Of a stretch of 64,000 bases of DNA, positions 27,493 to 35,662 are shown in pieces (the first letter of the stretch is position 1; each line of letters opens with the position of its first letter). The DNA is from Fuerstiella sp. (GTDB lineage: Bacteria > Planctomycetota > Planctomycetia > Planctomycetales > Planctomycetaceae). The notes under the pieces were generated by a model that saw only the letters and a list, made by a program, of their open reading frames with translations, was not told where the DNA came from and did not search any database. The position numbers were made by a program, and so were the translations under genes. Where the stretch lies: assembly GCA_022843805.1 (NCBI GenBank), contig JALHMY010000039.1:1-64000 (forward strand), written 5' to 3'.

Positions 27493-27840
27493 TTAGCTGC
27501 CAGCAGGCCCGCCGGTAAATTTCACTCGCTTGCGAACATCAGTTTCAAGCACTCCAAATGCCTGCTCATGTCGCTGAAGTGCCATCGACAATGCCTGCCA
27601 AAGCCGCTTTGCCGTAAAATGATTCAGAATGATTCGCTGAGTGACCTTCACGTCGACCTTCCCTGTCGCGTAGGGAGTTGGATTCAATCCCAGGTCCAGA
27701 ATCAGCTCTTCCGGAGTACTGGAGACTCGACAGAAGTTGGCGTAACCGGCATTTGCATGGGAGTCGTCTACAGTCACTTCCTGCATCTGCTGTTGTGGAG
27801 CTCCTTCTGGTCCACGAGATTCTTCTTTCTCTTCACTCAC
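27493..27840 (-). CDS. DUF3467 protein
   Basis: 115 residues from a GTG at 27840, chosen because GGGAG lies 8 nt upstream and the family usually starts just before its acidic Glu-rich N-terminus (SEEKEESRGPEG). The conserved core follows: VDDSHANAGYANFCRVSSTP, EELILDLGLNP, VKVTQRIILNHFTAKRL, ALQRHEQAFG. This is DUF3467, about 100 residues, common in bacteria and of unknown role. It is likely the ancestor of the longer, diverged paralogue downstream. Confidence 0.8.
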   Translation of the reverse strand: MSEEKEESRGPEGAPQQQMQEVTVDDSHANAGYANFCRVSSTPEELILDLGLNPTPYATGKVDVKVTQRIILNHFTAKRLWQALSMALQRHEQAFGVLETDVRKRVKFTGGPAGS

Positions 27841-28131
27841 TGTGCTTACTCCCAAAGATTTCTTCGCCAACTCAGGAAAAATAGTCACTCTGCCCAGTCT
27901 GGCGCCTGAACCGGGTCACTTTTAAAGGATCCACATGATTGCGCTGATCCCTGCCCCCAAAAGAATGGCAGCACACGCCTTATAGCAATCGGGTGGATTT
28001 GGGGCAACATCTGTGCCACCCGGGACACCGACGGCACCGCACGCAATCAAACATCAGGGTGAAATACAGAAAAATGGGAGGTATGGGATGCATGGGAATA
28101 AGAGGAGTGGCGGAATGGCCTGAATTATTCA

Positions 28132-29130
28132 CTATAAATTAGTGGCGCCGGACGCCTCAAGACGGTCCATCCACCTCTGTACCTGAATGGCGTCTTCGTA
28201 GGTCGCTCCCACGGGAACTTTTTGCTGACCTCTGACAACGCGACAAAAGCATCGAAGTTCCTCGGCCAGCATTCCCGAAGGCGCGCCGGCGCCGGCCCGA
28301 ATTTCCAGAGTCAGTGGCCAGCGAGCCTGAGTGTCCCAGACCTCGAACGGTCGTGGATTCGTGTCTGCCCGAGCGGCCCAGCCGTCTCCAAACACCTCCA
28401 TTCGATCAAATCCGCGAGCCGCCATTCCTGTCGGAGTCAGATACGATGCTGCAAACGCGGCAACCGGACCATTCTGCCAGCTGATCCGGGAAAGTGCCAA
28501 ATCAATTTCGCCGGACTTTGTTCGATGGTACACGGTACTGAAGCCTTCCGGTTCCGCACGCTGCAGCAGACACTGGACGGAGTAGAGATCGTGGATCATG
28601 ACGGCATGCAACGGGTTTTCCCCGGCAAACTGCTTCACAATCGATGCAGGTCGGTGACGGACACAGTCGATGAACGCGATCGGTCCGCGGTTTTGTACTT
28701 CTTCCCGCAGCTGCTGAAACTCACTGTTGAACAACACAATGTGTCCCACCATCAGATTTGCTGAATCAGGCTGAATAAGAGGGGCCAGACTGACCGCATC
28801 CGCCAGATTGTCCGAGACCGGCTTTTCCAGCAGCACTTTTTTTCCTGCGGAGAGAAGCGTTCGGGTGACCGACACATGCGAAGTTGTTGAACAGGCGACA
28901 ACCCACGCCTCCGCCCCCGATTCTTCAATCGCCTGTTCAAGGTTTGTCCAGCCACGGATCCCCGGCAATTCCGCTGCCATCGCGTTCAGACTATCCTGCC
29001 GTCGCGCCACCACACCTGCCAGAGCTGATTCGGCCAGACCGGCGAGCGTCAGGGCATGCAGGCGGCCGAACCGTCCCAGACCAACGACTCCAATTCGAAC
29101 CGGATCAGGTGGCCGCAAAGTTTTCAGCAT
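28132..29130 (-). CDS. Gfo/Idh/MocA-family oxidoreductase
   Basis: 332 residues from ATG 29130 (MLKTLRPPDPVRIGVVGLGR); an open extension to 29217 would overlap the upstream gene and was rejected. The NAD(P)-binding fold GVVGLGRFGRLHALTL is followed by the family motif EKPVSDN (residues about 112-118), whose Lys contacts substrate and cofactor. A C-terminal alpha/beta domain contains AVMIHDLYSVQCLL. These enzymes oxidise or reduce sugars, inositols and their derivatives; the substrate is not predictable here. Planctomycetes carry many paralogues. It is cytosolic, without a Tat signal. It lies 73 bp after a hypothetical gene on the same strand, perhaps in one operon. Confidence 0.88.
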   Translation of the reverse strand: MLKTLRPPDPVRIGVVGLGRFGRLHALTLAGLAESALAGVVARRQDSLNAMAAELPGIRGWTNLEQAIEESGAEAWVVACSTTSHVSVTRTLLSAGKKVLLEKPVSDNLADAVSLAPLIQPDSANLMVGHIVLFNSEFQQLREEVQNRGPIAFIDCVRHRPASIVKQFAGENPLHAVMIHDLYSVQCLLQRAEPEGFSTVYHRTKSGEIDLALSRISWQNGPVAAFAASYLTPTGMAARGFDRMEVFGDGWAARADTNPRPFEVWDTQARWPLTLEIRAGAGAPSGMLAEELRCFCRVVRGQQKVPVGATYEDAIQVQRWMDRLEASGATNL

Positions 29131-29203
29131 CCTGAACTTCTCCACATCACAACGAATGTTGGCCGACTGCATTCCTGGCCACATTCCCACCCGGAAAGAG
29201 TCA

Positions 29204-30055
29204 CTACAAAACGGCAATCATGCGATTCACGGCTTTAACCTTCAGTACTTTCGAGTAATGGTTGACGCTGAGTTCGTGACCTATTGGAGTTGGCACATTC
29301 AGGAGCAGTTCCGTACAGCCGAGCGTATTGTGGGCGATAAAGGCCAGTCGCATTTCAGAAATTGCGTGAACTCCATCGAATGCTGATCGGTCTGGCACAA
29401 GCACCGGACCTGTATCGACCTGGTAAAACATCTCTCGCTCACTCGCATTGATCACTTTCACCGGATACTCAATAAATACCTGTGAGCCTTCTGCCGTTAC
29501 GTACTCCGTCTGTGAAACAATGGGCCGATTGTTCAGCACTGCTGAGACAATTTCTTCCGTCGACGTCAGCAGCTGACCAGCTGTTTCACGCCGATCAATC
29601 AGCAGATTCGTAAACGCGTCACGACATTTTCCTGCCTGTCGTTCCGGCTGAGGGCCCAGTGTGGGCGGACTCAGCATCACGCCTCTGTTATTGCGGTCCC
29701 AGCTTTTGATAACAAGAAATTCGTCCTGAGACGCTGCAAGGCACATGTCTGCAGCAGGATCGTGCCAGATATCCTGACGCACATGCACCTGCTCGGCCTT
29801 GCAGGAGGCACCCAGTACATATTCGGCACTGGCAGCAGTCGTCTGCCCGTCACCAGCTGCCATGGCACCGCTGGCCGAGACTCGACAAAAACACTCCAGC
29901 GGAAATCGGGCATTGTTGAGAGTAAACGGTGGCGGCTGACTGACAGTTCTTGGCTGAGTAATATTCAGGTCAATGCGAAATCTGACGAACGAACGGTAGA
30001 AGTCCGTGACCGTTACTCGATTGTCCGCTGACGATCCGGCGACAATATCGCTCAT
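29204..30055 (-). CDS. conserved hypothetical protein
   Basis: 283 residues from ATG 30055. No signal peptide, membrane helix or known motif. It is rich in short beta-like stretches (FVRFRIDLNITQ, FIEYPVKVINASEREMFYQ, MRLAFIAHNTLGCTELLLN, PTPIGHELSVNHYSKVLKVK), so an all-beta or mixed fold is likely. Three Cys in CFCRVSASG and GASCKAEQ are notable but form no clear metal site. I do not recognise a family. It is upstream of the Gfo/Idh/MocA gene on the same strand, with no sign of functional coupling beyond proximity. Confidence 0.6.
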   Translation of the reverse strand: MSDIVAGSSADNRVTVTDFYRSFVRFRIDLNITQPRTVSQPPPFTLNNARFPLECFCRVSASGAMAAGDGQTTAASAEYVLGASCKAEQVHVRQDIWHDPAADMCLAASQDEFLVIKSWDRNNRGVMLSPPTLGPQPERQAGKCRDAFTNLLIDRRETAGQLLTSTEEIVSAVLNNRPIVSQTEYVTAEGSQVFIEYPVKVINASEREMFYQVDTGPVLVPDRSAFDGVHAISEMRLAFIAHNTLGCTELLLNVPTPIGHELSVNHYSKVLKVKAVNRMIAVL

Positions 30056-30432
30056 TTCCGTTCCACTTTCAGGGAAGGGCAGACGCCCTTAATCTGCCGT
30101 TTGATCAAACTGCTAAACGCATACGATAAATGCCAGTGTCATCACAGGCGAACTGTGTCATCACTGGCGAACGAGGGCCGGTCTCACCGCGTGAGGAGAT
30201 TATCGGAATGATTCAGCGGAATCCACCGCCAGCGAATGAAGATGAAAATGTGAGTTCCGCCGGACATGCAAATCCCAGGGATTGGCAAACGCCAGTTTTT
30301 CGGATAAATACTGCCCGAGAGCTGTCAGTCGGAACGTATCGTCAGTCGGAACGTATCAGCGTCTCGTCCTGAACGTTCTGTATGTAACAATCATTCCTCC
30401 GCGGCAAGCGGGTACGATGGGAGTCTGTTTCA
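30056..30432. other. divergent intergenic region with cruciform and tandem duplication
   Basis: 377 bp between divergent genes. It contains an imperfect inverted repeat at 30132-30168 (GCCAGTG and CACTGGC outer arms, TCAT/TCAT internal bulge, CACAG/CTGTG inner arms, loop GCGAA). A perfect 17-bp tandem duplication follows (GTCAGTCGGAACGTATC at 30324-30340 and 30341-30357). Both could be regulator-binding or structural elements. No gene is seen. Confidence 0.55.
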
Positions 30433-31158
30433 ATGCAACGAATTAGAACACTGTTACTTTGTGTGGCTGCCGGACTGGTGACCGTCTCGGGAGCTGGTCT
30501 CTGTCGCAATGCCGACGCGGCTCCTCCTGAGGGCTTCGTGTCGCTGTTCAATGGCAAAGACCTGAGCGGCTGGAAAGGACTTGTTGCCGATCCCAAAAAG
30601 CGTGCAGCAATGAAGCCGGAAGAGCTGGCCGCAGAACAGAAGAAGGCCGACGAACGTATGAAGGCTCACTGGAAGGTGGTCGATGGCGAACTTGTTTTCG
30701 ACGGCATGGGCGACAGCCTTTGCACGATCAAAGATTATGGTGATTTCGAATTGTACGTCGACTGGAAGATCCTTGAAGGTGGAGACAGCGGGATCTATCT
30801 GCGTGGCAGTCCGCAGGTTCAAATCTGGGACACAACGTTTAAGAAATACGAATCTCTGGGAGCTGACAAAGGTTCCGGCTCGCTTTGGAACAACAAAGAC
30901 AATCCACGTTTTCCTCTGGTTAAGGCCGACAAGCCAGTCGGCGAATGGAATACGTTCCATTTGAAAATGGTGGGGGAAAAACTGACGGTAAAGCTTAATG
31001 GCGTGCTCGTCACGGACAATGTCACGATGGAGAACTACTGGGAACGGGACAAGCCCATTTATCCGACCGGGCAGATCGAACTTCAGAATCACGGTAATAC
31101 GCTTTGGTTCCGAAATATCTATCTTCGGGAACTCAGGGCGGATGGTTCGCCCAAATAG
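30433..31158 (+). CDS. DUF1080 family protein (3-keto-disaccharide hydrolase-like)
   Basis: 241 residues with a Sec signal peptide (MQRIRTLLLCVAAGLVTVSG, cleavage near NADA). The DUF1080 domain follows: FVSLFNGKDLSGWKGL at its start, then WKVVDGELVFDGMGDSL, DYGDFELYVDWKI, GDSGIYLRGSPQVQIWD, GEWNTFHLKM, GQIELQNHGNTLWFRNIYLREL. The fold is a concanavalin-like beta sandwich. Members have been linked to hydrolysis of 3-keto glycosides, and many in Planctomycetes are glycan-related exported proteins. It is followed on the same strand by tagaturonate-epimerase and aldo/keto reductase genes, giving a possible sugar-processing cluster. Confidence 0.88.
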   Translation: MQRIRTLLLCVAAGLVTVSGAGLCRNADAAPPEGFVSLFNGKDLSGWKGLVADPKKRAAMKPEELAAEQKKADERMKAHWKVVDGELVFDGMGDSLCTIKDYGDFELYVDWKILEGGDSGIYLRGSPQVQIWDTTFKKYESLGADKGSGSLWNNKDNPRFPLVKADKPVGEWNTFHLKMVGEKLTVKLNGVLVTDNVTMENYWERDKPIYPTGQIELQNHGNTLWFRNIYLRELRADGSPK

Positions 31159-31306
31159 AGTCTGAACTGCAGGATTAAGCCTGCAGCACTGACTCGCGAC
31201 AGATCCAAATCCTGATACTCTGCGGCTCAAAGGGCTGTCTGCCTTTTGAGCCATTTTTGATTTGATGTACTGCTAAGAATGCCGACATTCTCAGAAAGAC
31301 TGCGTT

Positions 31307-32557
31307 ATGCTGGCTCTTGAACGATTTACTTTTGGAGTTGGGGACCGCTTCGCTCACCAGGCAAAAGCCCAGCTGCGGGCGTTTCAAAAATTGTTGGCGG
31401 ATGGGATCGAAGTGATCCCCGTCTGGAACAAATCCAATCGCGAGCATACGTTTACGGGTTCTGAGCCACAGAGTGTTTACGATGCGGCCGCAGAGGCCGT
31501 CGACGAACTGAAATGGACCAAAGGCTGGCATGTTGATGCCGACCATATCCGTATGGAGACAGTTGACCGTTTTCTCGACTGTTCTGACTTCTTCACAATT
31601 GACGTGGCCGATTCCATTGGCGGTCAGATATCTTCGGGTGACGTTCAGGATTTTTCCCGCCGACATCCGGAGCTGACGGGCACTCTGGAATTGCCTGGTC
31701 TCAGCCAGCCGTTCACAACCACCCGCGACGATGTCGCACGTGTGGCTGCGAAATACCTTCCCGCTGTTAAGGAAGCTGCCAGAATCTACCGCTATATTGC
31801 GGAGAAAAAGGGGGCGTCCCGGCTGATTGCAGAAGTTTCCATGGACGAAACAGATGCGCCTCAGACTCCGCCCGAGTTGCTGGTTATTCTCGCGGCGATG
31901 GCGGATGAACAAGTCCCTCTGCAAACCATTGCACCTAAGTTCACGGGGAGATTCAACAAGGGAGTTGACTACGTGGGAGATCCTGATCAGTTTGAAAAGG
32001 AATTCAACGATGATCTCGCCGTGATTGCTCATGCCATTCATCAATATGGACTGCCTGCGAGCCTGAAGCTCAGCGTCCACAGCGGCAGCGACAAATTCAG
32101 CCTTTACCCGATTATACGGCGAGCACTTGCCAGGACCGGCGCGGGACTGCATTTGAAGACGGCTGGCACGACATGGCTTGAGGAACTCATTGGGCTTGCG
32201 GAATCCGGTGGCGACGGACTAACTCTTGCTCAGGACATTTACTCGTATGCACTGGAGCACGTTGAAGAGCTTTGCACGCCTTATGCGAGCGTGATCAGCA
32301 TTGATCGTCGGAATCTGCCGACAACAGAAGAGGTTAACAGCTGGACAGGCGCCGACCTCGCAAGCGCGATGCGGCATATTCCCGGTCACCCAAAGTTCAA
32401 TGCAGACCTCAGGCAGCTGCTGCATGTTTCGTTTAAAGTCGCAGCAAAGGCCGGTACCCGTTATACCGACCTTCTGAAGGCTAATGAAGAGATCGTCGCG
32501 AAACAGGTCACAGAGAACATCTACGATCGCCATATGCGGCCTCTGTTCATTGGATAA
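31307..32557 (+). CDS. uxaE: tagaturonate epimerase family protein
   Basis: 416 residues, cytosolic. The sequence (FGVGDRFAHQAKAQLRAF, DHIRMETVDRFLDCSDFF, TIAPKFTGRFNKGVDYVGD, LKLSVHSGSDKFSLYPII, HLKTAGTTWLEELIGLA) matches the family of UxaE, which epimerises D-tagaturonate to D-fructuronate so that galacturonate can enter the glucuronate branch. Conserved Asp/His residues (VDADH, SVHSGSDKF) are candidate metal ligands. The length is close to the usual 400-500. It lies 31 bp before the aldo/keto reductase gene and is probably co-transcribed, suggesting uronate or aldose handling. The exact substrate of this member is unproven. Confidence 0.8.
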   Translation: MLALERFTFGVGDRFAHQAKAQLRAFQKLLADGIEVIPVWNKSNREHTFTGSEPQSVYDAAAEAVDELKWTKGWHVDADHIRMETVDRFLDCSDFFTIDVADSIGGQISSGDVQDFSRRHPELTGTLELPGLSQPFTTTRDDVARVAAKYLPAVKEAARIYRYIAEKKGASRLIAEVSMDETDAPQTPPELLVILAAMADEQVPLQTIAPKFTGRFNKGVDYVGDPDQFEKEFNDDLAVIAHAIHQYGLPASLKLSVHSGSDKFSLYPIIRRALARTGAGLHLKTAGTTWLEELIGLAESGGDGLTLAQDIYSYALEHVEELCTPYASVISIDRRNLPTTEEVNSWTGADLASAMRHIPGHPKFNADLRQLLHVSFKVAAKAGTRYTDLLKANEEIVAKQVTENIYDRHMRPLFIG

Positions 32558-32587
32558 TTTTGTCGAACCCAAAGGAAGTCAATTGTT

Positions 32588-33520
32588 ATGGAAACTCGAC
32601 CCCTTGGTAAAACCGGACTGAAGCTTCCTGTGCTCAGTTTCGGGGCATCGTCACTCGGGCAGGAATTCCGCAGTGTCCAGCTGGATGAAGCAGTCCGCAG
32701 TGTTCATGTGGCACTGGAATGCGGGCTGAATTTCATCGACACATCACCCTTCTATGGTCGCGGTATGAGTGAAGTACTGCTTGGTATCGCTCTGCGATCA
32801 ATCCCCAGGAAAAGCTATACGTTGTGTACAAAGCTGGGGCGATACGATATCGGTCACTTCGACTTTAGTGCAAAGCGAGTCGCTGAAAGCGTGGATGTCA
32901 GTCTGCACAGACTTGGAACGGACCATCTGGATATTGTGCTCTGTCACGACATCGAGTTTGTTCCGATGCAGCAGATCGTGGATGAGACGTTACCTGCTCT
33001 CAGAAAGATTCAGCAGGCAGGTAAAGTCAGGCTGGTAGGATTCAGCGGTTATCCTCAGAAGATTTTCCGGTTCATTTGCGATCAAACTGATGTCGACTGT
33101 GTTTTGTCGTACAATCAGTACACTCTGCAGAACACGCGATTCGCGGATGAGACGATTCCATGGCTGAAGGAGAAGCAGATCGGCATCATGAATGCCGGGC
33201 CATTCTCAGCCAGACTGCTCACCAATGCTCCTTTGCCGGCCTGGCTGAAGGAACCGCAATCTGTGAAAGATGCAGCAGTAAAGGCGGCTGCGTACTGTTC
33301 AAAGCATGGTGAAGACATTGCAAAGCTGGCTCTTCAGTTTTCCTGCAGCAATGCGGACATCACAACAAACATTGCTGGCAGTGCAAATCCTGAGAACATT
33401 CGAAACTGGGCCAAATGGCTGACCGAACCCATTGATCAGCAATTGTTGAAAGACGTTCTGTCAATCTTTGCGCCAGTGATGAATGTTGGCCACACGGAAG
33501 GCCTGCCGGAAAACAACTGA
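32588..33520 (+). CDS. aldo/keto reductase (L-galactose/L-fucose dehydrogenase-like)
   Basis: 310 residues. TIM-barrel NAD(P)-dependent oxidoreductase. The tetrad is visible: Asp and Tyr in NFIDTSPFYGRGMSE, Lys in LCTKLG, His in IVLCHDIEF. The N-terminus METRPLGKTGLKLPVLSFGA and the IDTSPFYG-RG-SE pattern are those of the AKR subgroup with plant L-galactose dehydrogenase and bacterial L-fucose dehydrogenase. The cofactor-binding C-terminal loop (NIAGSANPENIRNW) is present. AAGGAAG lies about 10 nt before the ATG. It lies 31 bp after uxaE; with that gene and DUF1080 it suggests aldose/uronate catabolism, the specific sugar being inferred only loosely. Confidence 0.85.
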   Translation: METRPLGKTGLKLPVLSFGASSLGQEFRSVQLDEAVRSVHVALECGLNFIDTSPFYGRGMSEVLLGIALRSIPRKSYTLCTKLGRYDIGHFDFSAKRVAESVDVSLHRLGTDHLDIVLCHDIEFVPMQQIVDETLPALRKIQQAGKVRLVGFSGYPQKIFRFICDQTDVDCVLSYNQYTLQNTRFADETIPWLKEKQIGIMNAGPFSARLLTNAPLPAWLKEPQSVKDAAVKAAAYCSKHGEDIAKLALQFSCSNADITTNIAGSANPENIRNWAKWLTEPIDQQLLKDVLSIFAPVMNVGHTEGLPENN

Positions 33521-33570
33521 AGCTGCAGCAAATTACCAAAAGTTAGCCTCGCTGTCTTCAAAGAATTGTC

Positions 33571-34515
33571 TCAGCGATGGGAGGTTCCGGCGGCGACGTT
33601 CAGCGGGCCGCGGAGCCATGCGTGAGGACCAATCGTACAGTTTTCGCCAATCACGACCGGCCCTTCAATGACGCTGAACGGTCGAACGACCGTGTCCCGA
33701 CCAATCTGAACTCCAAAGTCGATGCTGGTCTGTGACGGATCTTCAATCGTCACTCCTGACAACATCAGTTCATTCAGTAAAGTCTGCTGAATGCTGGCTC
33801 GGACCTCAGACAGCTGCACTCGAGTATTCACACCGAGCGCCTCTTCGAGCGTCAGGCTGCAGATCGCGGAAACTCGATGCCCCTGATCCATCAGGATACG
33901 AGGACAATCTGTCAGGTAATACTCAGACTGTACGTTATTCGGCCGTACCTGTCTCAGTGAGGAGAGCAGTAACGGAATGTCGAACGCATAACACCCCGTG
34001 TTGATCTCCGTGATTTTACGCTGCTCCGGAGTTGCATCCTTTTGTTCAACGATCGCCTGAAACGTACCCTGACTGTCTCTGACAATTCGCCCGAGTCCTT
34101 CGTTTCTGATCGTGTCTGCCGTGCCGACAACACAGGCGGCACCCTGTGTCTGCTGAGCATCAAGCAGTGCTTTCAGAGAGCTGCCTTTCAGCAGAGGTGT
34201 GTCTCCCGCAAGAATTAATACCGATCCGGTTTGACCCTGCAGTTCAGACTCGCACATCATCACCGCATGACCGGTCCCCTTTTGCTCCGTCTGTTCGGCA
34301 AAGACCACATCTTTGTGCGCTGACAGTGCACTGCGGACCAGGTCCGCGCGATGCCCAACGACCACGATCAGACGCTCAGTCCCGGCTGCCCGGGCTGCAT
34401 CCAATACGTACTCAATCATTAGCCGACCGCAGACTTTGTGCAGGACCTTCGGAATCTCCGACTTCATTCGGGTACTCCGTCCGGCAGCCAGAATCACAGC
34501 GACGGAAGCAGTCAT
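33571..34515 (-). CDS. GlmU-like NTP transferase lacking the acetyltransferase half
   Basis: 314 residues from ATG 34515. The nucleotidyltransferase domain (VAVILAAGRSTRMKSEIPKV, VVVGHRADLVRSAL, QTEQKGTGHAVMMCE, LILAGDTPLL, EINTGCYAFD) matches the uridylyltransferase half of GlmU, which makes UDP-GlcNAc from GlcNAc-1-P. After it come only a few hexapeptide-like turns (IDFGVQIGRDTVVRPFSVI, VVIGENCTIGPHAWLRG), then the protein stops at about 314 residues against about 450 for full GlmU. The acetyltransferase active-site region is therefore absent. It may act on a pre-acetylated sugar phosphate, with a separate enzyme supplying acetylation. The start is next to a long hairpin-repeat array that replaces a normal upstream region. 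Confidence 0.85.
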   Translation of the reverse strand: MTASVAVILAAGRSTRMKSEIPKVLHKVCGRLMIEYVLDAARAAGTERLIVVVGHRADLVRSALSAHKDVVFAEQTEQKGTGHAVMMCESELQGQTGSVLILAGDTPLLKGSSLKALLDAQQTQGAACVVGTADTIRNEGLGRIVRDSQGTFQAIVEQKDATPEQRKITEINTGCYAFDIPLLLSSLRQVRPNNVQSEYYLTDCPRILMDQGHRVSAICSLTLEEALGVNTRVQLSEVRASIQQTLLNELMLSGVTIEDPSQTSIDFGVQIGRDTVVRPFSVIEGPVVIGENCTIGPHAWLRGPLNVAAGTSHR

Positions 34516-34523
34516 ATTGAAAC

Positions 34524-35624
34524 CTCCCATGTGGTTTTTCTGTACCGGGAGGGCGAGGCTCCTGCCGAGCCGTGCAGTTTCCGGCTCAGCGGGAGCTTCG
34601 CCCTCCCATGTGGTGTTCTGTGCCGGGAGGGCGAGGCTCCCGCCGAGCCGTTCCGTTTCCGGCTCAGCGGGAGCTTCGCCCTCCCATATGGTGTTCTGTA
34701 CCGGGAGGGCGAGGCTCCTGCCGAGCCGTTCCGTTTCCGGCTCAGCGGGAGCTTCGCCCTCCCATGTGGTGTTCTGTACCGGAAGGGCGAGGCTCCTGCC
34801 GAGCCGTGCTGTTCACGGCTCAGCGGGAGCTTCGCCCTCCCATATGGTGTTCTGTACCGGGAGGGCGAGGCTCCTGCCGAGCCGTGCTGTTTCCGGCTCA
34901 GCGGGAGCTTCGCCCTCCCATGTGGTGTTCTGTGCCGGGAGGGCGAGGCTCCTGCCGAGCCGTGCTGTTTCCGGCTCAGCGGGAGCTTCGCCCTCCCATG
35001 TGGTGTTCTGTACCGGGAGGGCGAGGCTCCTGCCGAGCCGTGCTGTTCACGGCTCAGCGGGAGCTTCGCCCTCCCATATGGTGTTCTGTACCGGGAGGGC
35101 GAGGCTCCTGCCGAACCGTGCTGTTTTCGGCTCAGCGGGAGCTTCGCCCTCCCATATGGTGTTCTGTACCGGGAGGGCGAGGCTCCTGCCGAACCGTGTT
35201 GTTTTCGGCTCAGCGGGAGCTTCGCCCTCCCATATGGTGTTCTGTACCGGGAGGGCGAGGCTCCTGCCGAACCGTGTTGTTTGCGGCTCAGCGGGAGCTT
35301 CGCCCTCCCATATGGTGTTCTGTACCGGGAGGGCGAGGCTCCTGCCGAACCGTGCTGTTCGCGGCTCAGCGGGAGCTTCGCCCTCCCATGTGGTGTTCTG
35401 TGCCGGGAGGGCGAGGCTCCTGCCGAGCCGTGCAGTTTCCGGCTCAGCGGGAGCTTCGCCCTCCCAAATGGTGTTCTGGTACCGGGAGGGCGAGGCTCCT
35501 GCCGAGCCGTGCTGATTCCGGCTCAGGGGGAGCTTCGCCCTCCCATGTGGTGTTCTGTACCGGGAGGGCGAGGCTCCTGCCGAACCGTGCTGTTCACGGC
35601 TCAGCGGGAGCTTCGCCCTCCCAT
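34524..35624. repeat. 14 tandem copies of a 78-bp hairpin unit
   Basis: Each unit reads CTCCCATRTGGTGTTCTG, then GGGAGGGCGAGGCTCC with TGCCGAGCCG, a variable 8-9 bp loop (TGCTGTTTC and variants), then CGGCTCAGCG with GGAGCTTCGCCCTCCC. The two arms are near-perfect inverse complements over about 26 bp. Period 78 bp, 14 units; one unit is 79 bp. Because 78 is divisible by 3, several frames stay open across the array and give repetitive peptides (GEAPAEP, RLSGSFALP, WEGEAPAEP), which I do not regard as genes. Variation is concentrated in the loop and at the PAEP/PAEP-like AGC/AAC position. The array separates two minus-strand genes. It resembles REP/BIME arrays, with unknown function. Confidence 0.93.
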
Positions 35625-35662
35625 TTGTCGCGGTGACGGGTATGTTTTCACCGGCCGGTTGC

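Noticed and set aside
34524-35624. CRISPR array
   Set aside because: Units are 78 bp with the whole unit conserved and only a short loop varying; there are no 25-40 bp unique spacers and no cas genes.
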